From Multifurca ochricompacta (Eukaryota > Basidiomycota > Agaricomycetes > Russulales > Russulaceae), in contig WTXG01000038.1 of NCBI GenBank assembly GCA_022496185.1, forward strand, positions 1-64,000: a DNA stretch of 64,000 nt. The letters run 5' to 3'. A model generated the notes under the pieces. The model did no database searches. It saw only the letters and a program-made list of their open reading frames with translations, and had not been told where the DNA came from. The position numbers and the translations under genes were made by a program. Positions 11,703 through 23,239 of the stretch are shown here, in pieces. Position 1 is the stretch's first letter, and each line of letters begins with the position of its first letter.

Positions 11703-12290
11703 TGTTACGACCAGGGCCCAGCAGCCCTATTTTCTTTACCCTCCCCAACAGAGACCCCACTCGCCCACCGACGTTACACTTCCTTATCACATCTCCTTCG
11801 TGGGATCCCTCACATGTGCTCCTCCCATCCCTGTGACTGTTGTTTGGACTTGTATATACACTATTTGCCTATGCTTATCCCTCTTATCTTGTTATCTTGT
11901 TATCTTACGATCAGACACTTACTTAGTTCCCTATCAGAAGCCAGGCTTTACACCCTCCGCTTTCGGATATTCGGACCCACTTGACTCCGTGTTCTTATCT
12001 CATAGATGCCCACTGAATTACGTATATAAGTCCGCTGTAGCTACCTTGTAGACCTCAGACTCGACTTATTGAATACATTGGTGTTTGTCTTCTGGACTTT
12101 CCCTTGAAACCTTTGACTCGATCGTCTCAGTGCTTTCGGCACTTTCCGCTCAACATTGTCATTAGGGAGCAGCCCCTTCTGACTTTGACTCATCCATTTC
12201 AACTCCAAGAAGTCCTATTGACTTCTTATCTGAATGGACGCACAAAGCTGTCACACAAGTCGTGCAGGACGTCTCACACCGGACGTAACA
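11703..12290 (+). repeat. 3' LTR of A2
   Basis: A 588-bp LTR follows the purine tract at about 11690-11702. It differs from the 5' LTR only by transitions, mostly CpG to TpG or CpA in the 5' copy. Confidence 0.94.
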
Positions 12291-13344
12291 CTGATGCTGC
12301 AAACTTGGGTGCACTCAAGTTCCCACAAGATGCCCCTACGCTTCCAACCACACCAGTTTCTTCAACCCCCCCCTCACATTTTTCCTTCACAATGTCCAAC
12401 AATCCTATTCAAACCCTCACCAATGCCATTTCTATAACAGCAACTGTGAATCAAAATCTAGACCCAGATATTCGTAACTGAGTATTAACCATGTTACAGG
12501 AGACATGTTCACACCTAGAGGCCACTGCCACTGGAGAGACTCAGGCTCAGGACAACACTGGAACTCAATGACCACCAACTCCAGATCTAGACTGCCTACC
12601 TGAAGATGCTGCTGTTGCTCAATGATCACCCATCCCCTATACCCCTCCAGGCCTTCCATTCATCCACAACCACATTCACAATACTTGCCACTATTTCCCT
12701 CATCTAATCACTGATTCACATGGTTATCAAAGAATTGCCCACTATGTTGCTTATGACTTTCGACAAGATGAGCCCACAGTTGTCTGCACCATGGGGGCTG
12801 ATGAGCCCATCTTCCATTTCCCTCTCTATGCACAACTCCATGCTCAACACCCAGGGTTCCCCAATCCCATTCTTACACTTTTTCAACAACAACTCTTTGA
12901 CCCTGACATGGAGTTCACACCAATTGTTAGTCATGCCTTAGACGAACTTCAAGATCCAGGTGTTTGGGCAGAAGTGGCCCACTTCTGCTATGCCACTTGA
13001 CGACTGGATGGTGCCCTTTGAGAACTGGCCCACTGGAGACAGCAGGTCAGTCGAGCTCACCAAGACATCCAGGAAACAGTCCATGCCATGTCCAGGGCTG
13101 ATGTTTACTACCGCCTCTTCCCTTATTTAACCTATGTCTATGCACCCACCCAGGATACAATCCCCACCTCTGCAGAAGCCATGACCTTTGCCCCCACTCC
13201 TGAACTCCATGCAATCCTCCAAGCAGGTGGAGTTGGCAGTACATGTCGCCCCTGCTCCCATCAACAACTTACCCTACCTCATATGATTACATTCACAGTT
13301 GGTCATTGAGCTTGGGGACAAGCTGACCCATACAAGGGGGGTGA

Positions 13345-13867
13345 TGTGACGAATCTGGATTGACAAGGTGACATGACTTGCTGATGAAGAGACAGACTTA
13401 TTATTCTGAAACATTTACTCACTGCTTACTCACTGAGGGCCCAACCCCTCCTTATTCTCCATAGTTCTAGCACAGTCTACTGCACAACCATTAGACATTA
13501 TATCATTGTACTAGAAGCTTCTATATACTATGACATAGCTAGAACTACCTGTATTTAAAGAGCAGTAGGATAGAGAGACAGACCTAAGTCTGTTCTCTTG
13601 TGTTCAATCCAAGGTGCTAGTGACTTCATTGAACTCTCCCAGAAAGGACCCCACTTGAACTCTCCAAGACGCGACTTGGAGAGCCTTTGACCCTATTGAA
13701 CTTGTTGCAGGACTGAGTGTCTCTGCCATTGACTTTGACTCTCGTGCACGCACCCTTGGCCTTGTTGAAGGCTTGAACCGGACTTGATCTGCTGTGACCT
13801 TTGAGTCTTGATTGAACTTGCTTCCTCTTGTTCAACTTCAACACAGTTCCCACACCTAACTGTGACA
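13345..13867 (+). repeat. 3' LTR of GypB
   Basis: A 523-bp LTR starts TGTGACGAAT and ends CTGTGACA, directly after the purine tract AAGGGGGGTGA. It carries a TATTTAAAG promoter-like box (about 13552). Its ends and body match the solo LTR at 20565-21068. Confidence 0.88.
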
Positions 13868-15030
13868 TGAGGAGTACTCTTAAGGAAAATGGGATGGAGA
13901 TCTCTGATCTCCAGATGAGCTTTATTTTGCTCCAATCCCTACCTCCATCCTACTCAGCCATTGCTGGCTCAATCCTGGCATCAGGTCCTCCTGACCACCT
14001 TTCCCCTCAGGACCTTGTACAAAGGTTCCTAAATGAGGAAAGCCAACTAGCCGGCCCTGCAGGAAGTGGTGTTTGGGCTGCCCTTAACAAGGCAGCCCAT
14101 GTCAACAAAAATAACAAAAAACAAAAACAATCAAATTTCATGCCACAACCTGCAGGTGCATCATTGTCCAATGATGTCACCTGCTTCTATTGCCAGAAGC
14201 CGGGCCACAAGGCTAATGAATGTTGGCAAAGGAAACAGGACAGAGCCAATGCTGATGCAGGCAAAAAGGGCAACAAGAGGAAGGGGCAAGGCCCCAGTGT
14301 ACAAACAAACTCCACACAAGTAGCTACTGTAGTTAATGGTAGTGGCAGAATACAGGAGGTGCATGAGACACCTCACATTTCACTTTATTCTTTGATGGAA
14401 CATATGCAAGAAGTCGATGATGGCAGCAACCCTTGGATGATGGATAGCAGAGCCACCACTCACTTTACACCATATTTAGAAGATTTTTCTGAATATCTCC
14501 CACATATGGGACATCAGGTGATGATTGGTGATGGCTCCATAGTCCAAGTCGAAGGAACAGGCAAAGTCATTCTCAAAACTTGTAATAATTATGAGTTAGA
14601 GTTAAATAATGTTTACTATATGCCTGGCAGTGAAAGAATACTGTCTACAAGCTGCATCACAGACAAAGGCAGTTCAGTGGAGTTCACTCCATCTGAAGTC
14701 AGAATAAAGTATAATAATGCAATAATAGTGGAAGGTGTCAAGGCTATGGGACTCTACTGGGTCCTTGGGAAGACCATGCAAAATCTAAATACTGCTTCCC
14801 ATAAATCTACATCAAGTAGCCTTGATACCTGGCATTTGCGCATGGGTCATATGTCTAAAGAGGCACTCAAAAGACATGCTCCTAAGGCTGTAAAAGGCCT
14901 TAGCATAGAAAATAGCCAGATGGAAGACAAGCCATGTTATGGCTGTGAAATGGGAAAATCACACCATCTTCCATTCCCTCCTTCTCAAAAGAGAGCTTCA
15001 GCACCCTTGGAAGTCATTCACAGTGACCTA
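13868..15030 (+). pseudogene. Cop1 gag-pol, first part: gag, protease, start of integrase
   Basis: Copia elements encode Gag and Pol as one polyprotein. This part begins in gag at RSTLKENGMEISDLQ, where GypB interrupts it. It has the zinc knuckle CFYCQKPGHKANEC (CX2CX4HX4C), a protease whose active-site motif reads DSRAT instead of DSGAT, so the catalytic triad is damaged, and the integrase zinc region (WHLRMGHMS, then CYGCEMGK). It stops at 15030, where the Tc1 foldback is inserted in the VIHSDL block. The frame rejoins the part at 17056 once both insertions and their target duplications are removed. Confidence 0.9.
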
Positions 15031-15360
15031 CAGTAGCCCACAAAACTGTTCCAATGTTTGGCCATCCTGGAGAGATTGACCTACCACACAATGAGAATAA
15101 TTTCCAAAAGTAGTAGAAATTGGTAGATGATAGTGTAGCATCTAAGCTTCAATTAGAGCCTATACTAATGTCAATTGAGTCAGTGGTTCATGATATATAA
15201 AATGTTTTGTGAGGCATTATCATTGGAACAGTTTTGTGGCCAACATGTGAGATGACAAAACTGGTATCTGGTGGTCATGGGAATGCATTGACAGTCATGT
15301 GACAATGTTTAATAAGTTGAACACACACCAAATAATCATCAACAACACTTGCTTCTTACC

Positions 15361-15640
15361 ATGCATGTCCTCTCTGCTGCCAAAAGGACTCACATCATCT
15401 TCCTCCTCACTTCAGGCAAATCTGCCCATAAAGTGTCAACTATGACTGGCCATGGCACTATTATCATCTCAAGATGGGTCATAAATACTGCCCTTACCAT
15501 CCCAAGTCAAATGGAGGGGACCAAGGAGGCTGACAGAGAGAAATGCTCAGCATGCTGTTTGCCTTATCTCCTCTGGCAGGGCAGACACAGATGTGGAAGT
15601 GACTAGAGCACTTCAGAAGTTGTTAATGGGTTCCTCTATC
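15361..15640 (+). pseudogene. Tc1-like transposase N-terminal domain, left arm
   Basis: The translation starts MHVLSAAKRTHIIFLL, followed by a helix-turn-helix-like segment (SGKSAHKVSTMTGHGTIIIS) and, after a one-base shift, a GRPR-like basic motif and the segment LISSGRADTDVEVTRALQKL typical of the second Tc1 helix-turn-helix. It ends before the catalytic domain. The right arm contains the same fragment in the opposite direction. Confidence 0.65.
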
Positions 15641-15724
15641 AACATACAATGCCCATCCATCCTCCCATCAAATTTTCAAGCCATACCTGGCCCCTCCCAT
15701 ATCATACACCCCCATTCCATCATA

Positions 15725-15941
15725 CAGTAACCCACAAAACCATTCCAATGTTTAACCATCCTGAAGAGATTGACCAACCACACCATAGGAATAATTTCCA
15801 AAATTAGTAGAAATTGGTAGATGATATTGTATCATCTAAGTGTCACTTAGAGCCTATAACTGATGTCAATTGAGTCAGTGGTTCATGATATATAAAATGT
15901 TTTGTGTAGCAATGTCATTGGATTGGTTTTGTGGCCTATTG
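15725..15941. repeat. inner MITE-like copy in the FB1 loop
   Basis: A 217-bp segment starts CAGTAACCCACAAAACC, and its right end is the near reverse complement (GGTTTTGTGGCCTATTG). It resembles the 213-bp outer terminal repeat of FB1 throughout. It is noncoding. Confidence 0.65.
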
Positions 15942-15949
15942 CACTTATG

Positions 15950-16310
15950 ATGGAATGGGGGTGTATGATATGGGAGGGGCCAGGTATGGCTTGAAAATTT
16001 GATGGGAGGATGGATGGGCATTGTATGTTGATAGAGGAACCCATTAACAACTTCTGAAGTGCTCTAGTCACTTCCACATCTGTGTCTGCCCTGCCAGAGG
16101 AGATAAGGCAAACAGCATGCTGAGCATTTCTCTCTGTCAGCCTCCTTGGTCCCCCTCCATTTGACTTGGGATGGTAAGGGCAGTATTTATGACCCATCTT
16201 GAGATGATAATAGTGCCATGGCCAGTCATAGTTGACACTTTATGGGCAGATTTGCCTGAAGTGAGGAGGAAGATGATGTGAGTCCTTTTGGCAGCAGAGA
16301 GGACATGCAT
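15950..16310 (-). pseudogene. Tc1-like transposase N-terminal domain, right arm
   Basis: This is the mirror copy of the left-arm fragment. Here the stretch from GHKYCPYHPKSNGGGPRRL through LISSGRADTDVEVTRALQ is in one frame, which shows that the left arm lost or gained a base near the GGGP motif. It has no DDE residues. Confidence 0.65.
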
Positions 16311-16647
16311 GGTAAGAAGCAAGTGTTGTTGATGATTATTTGGTGTGTGTTCAACTTATTAAACATTGTCACATGACTGTCAATGCATTCCCATGACCAC
16401 CAGATACCAGTTTTGTCATCTCACATGTTGGCCACAAAACTGTTCCAATGATAATGCCTCACAAAACATTTTATATATCATGAACCACTGACTCAATTGA
16501 CATTAGTATAGGCTCTAATTGAAGCTTAGATGCTACACTATCATCTACCAATTTCTACTACTTTTGGAAATTATTCTCATTGTGTGGTAGGTCAATCTCT
16601 CCAGGATGGCCAAACATTGGAACAGTTTTGTGGGCTACTGTAGTTGG

Positions 16648-17050
16648 TGTCAAACAGGCATGAGGCACAGCATACTGACTGTAAGGGTTAGTGGTTTAGG
16701 CTAGAGAAACAAGTTATACTTCAGAGGTGAAGAAAACTCTGAAGTGTAAGAGACGAAACAGACACCCTTATATACTTCCCAAGGGATGGTCTGTGCACTG
16801 GGAATAAGTCCTCAAGTGCTGGACAAAGTCCAAACAGTAAACAAGAGGGAATAAGGCCATTGGCCAGTAAGGAATCACATGCTTGTACATCATTACTAAG
16901 GTGCATCAGTCAGCTACTGCAGAGTGTGAGAAAGAAAGTAATAATGATATAGTAAATAGTCCGAAACTCTGATATCTAATCTAATCCACTAAGTAGCTAA
17001 TCTAATCACCTGATGCCTGAAGCATCACCAAACACATCCTGTGTTCAACA
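16648..17050 (-). repeat. solo copia LTR, short form
   Basis: The 403-bp LTR of the Cop1 family is in reverse orientation, with target duplication GTTGG at 16643-16647 and 17051-17055. Read on the minus strand it has a TATATAAG box and a single, intron-less copy of the leader segment that other Cop LTRs carry twice. It inserted next to the FB1 right end. Confidence 0.92.
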
Positions 17051-17055
17051 GTTGG

Positions 17056-19783
17056 TCCTCTACAATGTACTTCAATTCAAGGGAACCTATACTTCGCCAC
17101 CTTCATAGACAACTTTAGCAGGACAGCTCTAGTTGTTGCTATGAAGGCTAAAAGTGACTTTACATCGGTTTTCTGTAACATTAAGGCATTCCTGGAAAAT
17201 AAAACAGACAGGAAAATAAAGACCTTACATACAGACTGAGGTGGCAAATTTGTAAATAGGGAGCTGAAGTCAATACTTGAGCAGGCTGGCATAGAGCATA
17301 AATTGACAATGCCATATTCCCCACAACAGAATGGAAGGGCTGAAAGGTTCAATAGAACCATTATGGAAAAGGCTACCAGTATGCTGCATCATGCTGGTCT
17401 TTCCCTTGGTTTCTGGGAATGTGCAGTGTGAACAGCCTGTCACATATACAATAGAACACCTATTCATTCTAATAAGTGGAGGACACCGCTTGAGCTTCTG
17501 GATGGGGACATTCCAGATGTCTCATACTTTAAAATATTTGGCTGCTTAGCCTATTACACTGTCCCAGAGGATAAAAGATGTAAACTGGATCATAAAGCCA
17601 GAGAAACAGTCTTTGTCGGGTATGCACCCCACTCAAAAGGATATCATCTTTGGGATATGCATACTCGATCCTTCGTATTGTCAAGAGATGTGACATTTGA
17701 TGAAGGATCCTTCCCATCCAACCTTGCTAAGGACAACAAGGGAAAGCAAAAGGAAAAAGTTACACCTTTTGTCTTAGAAGTTGAGAGGCCTGTCCAGCCT
17801 CAACCAGCAATAGCCACAGTTCCTCAGGCCCCTGAAGACAAGGAAGCTGAGGTTGAGGAACAGGAGGAAGTGGAACCTCCTCAAGTAAATCCTGAGCCTA
17901 CCACACCTGATAATGAAGTAGACACACACAATGTCACTATCTATCAGACACCTCCATCCCAAATTCTGGAACCATCAGAACTCCCCCAAAGAACCTGTGC
18001 CAAAAGACAATCTAAAAAGAATGTTGGCAGACTTCCCCAACCAGTTTTTACTAGGGAAAGTCCACAATCTCAGCAATGTGATAGGGCTGTGCAGGAAGAT
18101 TTAGATCTTGATACTGCCTGTCCCAGACATTCATGTCACTTGAATCCTTGATTCTATAATGAGGATAATGCTGAGTTCGTGCAAGGTTCTTCCAGACTTG
18201 GGCATATGGAATTGCTAAATGCTGCAGGAGTCTCTTATAGAGATCCCCTGACTTTCCAGGAGGCAATGCAGTCTGACAATGCCAATGAATGGCTTGAGGC
18301 ATGTAAATATGAAATTGATGCCTTAGATAAACTCAATGTGTGGCACCTTGAGGATCTTCCAGAAGGAAGAAAGGCAGTCAAGTCAAAATGGGTTTTTAAG
18401 CTGAAGCCAGATGGATGGTTTCATGCTAGGCTCGTGGCAAAAGGATTCACTCAAATAGGAGTGGACTTTGATGAAACTTTCTCTCCAGTTGCCAGATTTG
18501 AATCTTTAAGATTATTACTAGCACTAGCTACACTAGAGGATTGGGAAATCCACCAAATGGATGTCAAATCGGCATTCCTACATGGCAATCTGGATGAAGA
18601 AATTTATATGGAGCAACCAGTCGGTTTCGTCATTGCTGGTCAAGAGTCCAAAGTTTGTAGGCTACAAAAAGCATTATATGGCCTCAAACAAGCTTCTCAA
18701 GCATGGAATCTACAATTCCATGCAGTTCTAAATGAACTGGGCTTTACTTGGATGTACTCTGATGCAGGAGTATATGTGTTTCATCAAAAGGAGGGGGATG
18801 ATTCACTCTACGTCATTCTCTATGTAGATGACATTACTATACTTGGATCTTCAAATGATAAGATAACATGGCTGAAGTCAGCTCTATCTAATCGATATGA
18901 GATGACTGACTTGGGAGAAATCCAGTCCTACCTTGGAGTTAACATCACCAGGGATTGTCCTAACAAGACACTGGAGATTGACCAAGCAGCCTACATTTTA
19001 TCTATAATTGAGAAGTTTGGGATGAGGGATTCCAACCAAGTATATACTCCTCTTCCCTCTGGTGCTGATGTTCATCTGGTCAAGTTTGATGGCCAAGCAT
19101 CTACTTCTGAGATAAAGAAGTACCAACAATTGATGGGGTCACTGCTATGGGTGCAGATTGGAAGCAGACCTGATATCAGTTTTGCTGTGGTGCACCTTAG
19201 TCAATATGCTTCCAACCCCTCACAAGATCATATGCGACTTGCAAAATATGTCTTAAAGTATTTAAACAGTACAAAAGACTACAAGTTGCAGTATTCTGGA
19301 GGGAATGGGGAGAGTGGCCTTCATGGCTTTGCAGATTCCTCATGGGGAGATCAAGAGGATTGCCACTCCACCTCAGGCTACGTGTTTTTCTTAGCAAACA
19401 GTGCCATATCTTGGTGTTCCAGAAAGCAGAAAACAGTAGCACAGTCCACCACTGAAGCCAAATATATGAGCCTCTCTGAGGCTGCAAATCAGGCAACATG
19501 GTATAGGACTTTTATGGAGGAATTAGGGTATGAGGCATCCTCCCCTATACTACTCCACTGTGACAACAAGGGTGCTGTGGATTTAGCATTAAACCCAGTC
19601 ACAGGAAGGTGGTCAAAGCACATACCTATCAAGTACCATGCCATTAGGGGATACATAGATTCGCACATAATAGAATTAGTGCGAACTCCCACTGGTGAGA
19701 TGCTGGCAGATGGCTTCACTAAGTCTCTACCTAGAGCATCCTTTGAAAACATGGTCAATGGACTTGGATTAGTGCTGGAATGA
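17056..19783 (+). pseudogene. Cop1 pol, second part: integrase, RT, RNase H
   Basis: This part continues the Cop1 polyprotein. Integrase has LHTD followed by a stop where relatives have DRGGEY, then MPYSPQQNGRAERFNRT (the Glu region). RT spans about 18330-19080 with FDETFSPV, MDVKSAFLHGNL and the catalytic YVDD (about 18822). RNase H shows FADSSWGDQED, TEAKYMSL and CDNKGAVDL. The Glu codon of the usual TQIEGVDF is lost by a 3-base deletion near 18459. Stops at about 17238, 17428 and 18150 are TGA. It ends TGA 19781-19783. Confidence 0.9.
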
Positions 19784-20081
19784 GAGAGCTGGGATCTGGA
19801 GACTTTGTATACCAGTCTCACTTTCCCACCATGAGCATGTTCTTGACCTTGAGAGTGACGCAAGAAGTGTGTAGGGTTTCAGTTTGCATAAGCGAATCAC
19901 TGCAATATGCCTCTGAACACCACACCCTTCTTGTTGACTCATTCTGTCAAAAGTTGACTCATTATCAACACTGACAACCTGAGACATGCTCTGGCTGGCG
20001 ATATGCTCATTCAATTTGGATAGCAGTGTGCTCATCCAACTCATTTCCCATCTATGACCAGATGCCTTCAGCATGGAGGGA
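19784..20081 (+). other. Cop1 3' untranslated region with purine tract
   Basis: This noncoding region between the pol stop and the 3' LTR resembles the equivalent regions after Cop2, Cop3 and Cop4 pol. The tract CATGGAGGGA just before the LTR is the likely primer for plus-strand DNA synthesis. Confidence 0.75.
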
Positions 20082-20213
20082 TGTTGAACACAAGACGTGT
20101 TCGGTGATGCTTCAGGCATCAGGAGATTAGATTAGCTACTTTGTGGACTAGATTAGATATCGGAGTTTCGGACTTTTTACTATATCATTATTATCTTCTT
20201 TCTCACATTCCGC

Positions 20214-21439
20214 TGTGCAGAGCCTATCTGCGGTGAGTGTGAAGCAAAGCCTGTTCCCTGAAGAGTAAGGTGAGCAGTGAGTTGTGAGGAAGAGAGAGAT
20301 GAGCCTGTGCAATGCAATGAAGTCAATGAGCATTAGATCGTGCTGAATGTTACTGATGACGGTGCTGATGGTTCCAATTGACCTTGCACCTTGTTCAATA
20401 ACTGTTCTTTGCACACAAAGAGATAGAGAGAGAGATAGAGAGAGAGAAGCTAGATTGCTGGTTGCTGGCCCTACTACAAGCAGTATAGATACCTTTATAT
20501 ACTTCTTGAGGGTCCAGATTTGAAAAGAGTGGTATAGTAAGTAAAAGCTGAAGATGGCCATTTTTGTGACAGAATTCTCCCTGCGACATTACTAATGACT
20601 TGATATTGTGTTTCACCGGTGTTTTGCTTACTGAGGGTCTAACCCCTCCTAATTCTCCATAGTTCTAGCTTGATCTACTATTAGACATTATATCATAGTA
20701 CTAGATGCTTCTACATAATATGACATAGCTAGCTCCACATGTATTTAAAGACCAACTAGAGTAGAGAGACAGACTAAGTCTGTTCTCTTGTATTCAATCA
20801 AAGGTGCTTTGGAATTCTTCAGTCCTCTCAGTTAGAACCCCACTTGAACTCTCCAAGATGTGACTTGGAGAGCCTTCATCATCTTGAACTTGCTGCAGGA
20901 CTAAGCGTCTCTGCCGTTGACTTTGATTTTCACGTGTGCCCTCAACTTCATTGTGGGCTTGACCAGAACTTGACTTTGCTGTGACCTAGAGCCTTGACTT
21001 ATCTTGACGCGACTTGGGAGGCTAGCTCCCACATGATCCCCGACACAGTTCCGCACCTAACTGTGACAATTTTGGTAAGAAGGAAAGAGACAAGCAAGGA
21101 AAAGACCAGGTCCTGAAGACAGTGAAGTGATGGTGAAGTGATGGTGAAGTTCAGGCAATGGTTAACATACAAAATATATAGTAAGAAGTGGATGGAGAGG
21201 TGAAGAAATTGAAAAATTTGATGGACAGGCAGCCAGCCCAGAGTAAAGACAGTATGAAGTAGCTGATAAGATCAAACTTGAAACTCACACCATGCATTAA
21301 ACGCTTTGAAGTATAGTAAAGAGTGTCTAAAAATTGAGACCTAATATCAGAAAATTTATAGTCCAGGGCTCGTACAGAGAGTTAGCCAAAAGTGGAGGAG
21401 GCCGAAGGTTTCATGCCCAACGCTCACACCTTCCTTACA
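20214..21439 (-). repeat. 3' LTR of GypC, split by a GypB solo LTR
   Basis: The pieces are 20214-20564 and 21074-21439, together 717 bp. On the minus strand the LTR starts TGTAAGGAAGG and ends in GCACA. It contains a short GA-rich run near 20420-20447, also present in the other LTR. Confidence 0.88.
20565..21068 (+). repeat. solo LTR of GypB
   Basis: The 504-bp LTR starts TGTGACAGAA and ends CTGTGACA, with target duplication ATTTT at 20560-20564 and 21069-21073. It matches the GypB 3' LTR at 13345-13867 along its length, including the TATTTAAAG box and the TCTGTTCTCTTGTATTCAATC block. Confidence 0.92.
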
Positions 21440-21728
21440 TCTCCCGGGGGGTTCAAATTTTGACTGTCCCCGGTCAAACATTGTTGTCATCGAGGGCTGA
21501 ATCTCCTCCAAGTGTCGCGAAGTCGTTTGGGCATGGGTCTGAAGTAACGGGGTTTGGTCTTGTGTGAAAATTCATTTGCGCCCACCAAATTTTGAACCAA
21601 GACCAAATCTCCAGGGTGAAAGGAGATGGTCTTGATGGTATGAGCATGTTGGCGCTCGAAATCCTTGGCAGATGCGAAACGACTTTGGAGGATGTTGTCT
21701 CAAATGTTCGCGAGGTCTTCTTCTTGAG

Positions 21729-22310
21729 TGTTACGTCCGATGCGGGACGTTCCACACGACTTGTGTGACAGCGTTCGCTCGTGATCAGATAAGGGACCAA
21801 TGAGATCCCTTGGAGTTTAGATGGAAGGAGTCAAAGTCGACAAGGCTGTACTTGAAGACAATGCTAAGTGGAAAGTACCAAAAGTACTGAGATAATTGAG
21901 TCAAGCGTCCAACGGGATGTCCAGAAGACAAGCACTGATGTATTCAATAAGTCGAGTCTGAAGTCTACAATGTAGTTACAGCGGACTTATATACATAATC
22001 TAGTGGGCGTCTATAGATAAGATAACCGAGTCAGGTGGGCCCAAATATACGAAAGCGGATGGTGTAAAGCCTAGCTTCTGATAGGGTACTAAGTAAGTGT
22101 CCGATCTTAAGATAAGAAGATAAAGAGATAAGAAGGCAAATATGAACAAGCAGCATGTCAACAGATGTAAATTGGGTCACGGGGATGGAAGGAGGGCACG
22201 TGACGGATCCCAGGATGGGGATGTGATCAAGAAATGTAACACAGGCGGTAACAGAGGGTTCGCATTGGGGAGAGTAAAGAAAATGGGGTCGCTCGGCAGG
22301 GGTCGTGACA
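21729..22310 (-). repeat. solo LTR of GypA type
   Basis: The 582-bp LTR is in reverse orientation. On the plus strand it reads TGTTACGTCC...GTCGTGACA. The target duplication TTGAG lies at 21724-21728 and 22311-22315. It matches the A1-A3 LTR plan, including a TATATA box and the conserved TCGACTTATTGAATACAT block on the minus strand. Confidence 0.92.
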
Positions 22311-23239
22311 TTGAGACTGAAGTTGTCATGCTCAGGTTGCAATGAGATTGGAAGTCGAGATGGGGTTGGTGAGATCAGGGATGAGGAAGGTAGCAAGAAT
22401 GAGATCAAAGGGGAGGAGAGGTTCGATGCTGTGAGCCATATAGAAAGGGGAGAAGCCAGTGGACCTGTGGATCATTGCCTGGTCTGCCCAGAAAATGTGA
22501 GGTGCCATGACAGGCCATTTAGAAATATCACCTCTACAAGTCTTGACAATTGACTCTTGGATAGTGCGATGCTGGCGTTCAACGATGCCATTGGTGTGTG
22601 AGTTATAAGCTGAGATCCTGATGTGCTGGATGCCAAACTTGCTAGCTAACCAGTCCAATGCTGCGACAAAGGGTGTGCCATTGTCAGTAACAATTTCCTC
22701 AACAGCGCCCCACCTGCATAGTATGTCTTCAAATATAAAGCTGCTGAGGGTGTGACCTGTTTCTGTCCAGAGTGCATGCCATTCAGGCCAAGCAGAGAGG
22801 GAGCAGTGGGCTTGAACGATGTAATGAAATCCACCAGTGGGAGGCATGTGCATGGTGTCGATATAGGCTTTTCAGAAGAGGGGTGCTGGAGGAGCGACGG
22901 TGGGAGGGATTTGGACCTTGGTTACTTGACAGAGTTGGCAATCGTGGCATGTCTTGACGAACCATTTGATGTCGGCATCAAGGGAGGGCCACCAGAAGCG
23001 ATCCATGACGAAGCGTCGAGTCGAATACAGTGGGTCAAAAAACTGTCCCGATGTTTGCACCATTTCTAGTATTCACTCTATAGCACCTCAGCATTTAGGA
23101 ATCTGGTTATGGTGTGGCTGTATGTCTGAAAGCCCTGCTTCCTGGCTACCATTCCCAATTTGGATCAAAGAAATTGGCCATGATATAAGCATTTTATGAT
23201 CAAATCAAATCAATCAATCATCGGGACGGTTTTTTGACC

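Larger units (their letters stand above)
4811..12290 (+). mobile_element. GypA copy A2, complete Ty3/gypsy chromovirus
   Basis: A full-length 7480-bp element is bounded by two 588-bp LTRs and a perfect 5-bp target duplication, CTGAT at 4806-4810 and 12291-12295. The order is LTR, gag, protease, reverse transcriptase, RNase H, integrase, chromodomain, ORF3, purine tract, LTR. The two LTRs differ at about 14 positions by my reading, all transitions. Several frameshifts and TGA stops make it inactive. It is inserted in the start of GypB ORF3. Confidence 0.95.
4718..13309 (+). pseudogene. GypB ORF3, split by A2 (4718-4810 and 12296-13309)
   Basis: When A2 and one copy of its target duplication are left out, a single frame runs from ATG 4718 to TGA 13307-13309, about 368 codons. 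Every internal stop in it is TGA (for example after position 12478, twice near 12571-12628, then about 12998 and 13020), as expected for CGA codons decayed by C to T change. A coiled-coil-like stretch (RQQVSRAHQDIQETVHAMSR) followed by ADVYYRLFPYLTYVYAPTQD resembles the A-family block GDAYQTIAERYADTYARPLP. The position relative to pol and LTR is the same as in GypA. Only one Cys pair (CRPC) remains at the C-terminus, so the four zinc knuckles of GypA ORF3 are absent. Function is unknown. Confidence 0.7.
3724..13867 (+). mobile_element. GypB, second chromodomain Ty3/gypsy family, 3' part (split by A2)
   Basis: The visible pieces are 3724-4810 and 12296-13867; A2 lies between them. The order is integrase core, chromodomain, a downstream ORF3, purine tract (13335-13344) and 3' LTR. 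It is inserted in the gag of copia element Cop1, with right-hand flank TGAGG (13868-13872). The left half is outside the window because A1 and everything left of it lie inside GypB. Confidence 0.88.
15031..16640. mobile_element. Tc1/mariner foldback FB1: two inverted 5' halves around an inner MITE
   Basis: The 1610-bp element is flanked by TA dinucleotides (15029-15030 and 16641-16642) and starts CAGTAGCCCACAAAACTG, with the exact reverse complement at the right end. The left arm (15031-15724) is repeated in inverse orientation on the right (15946-16640), nearly perfectly. Each arm holds a terminal repeat of about 213 bp and the DNA-binding half of a Tc1 transposase. The loop (15725-15945) holds a related small inverted-repeat element. 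No catalytic domain is present, so it would depend on another copy for movement. Confidence 0.88.

Noticed and set aside
20420..20447. GA-rich microsatellite-like run, also near 32486
   Set aside because: It is part of the GypC LTR in both copies and shows no sign of a separate function.
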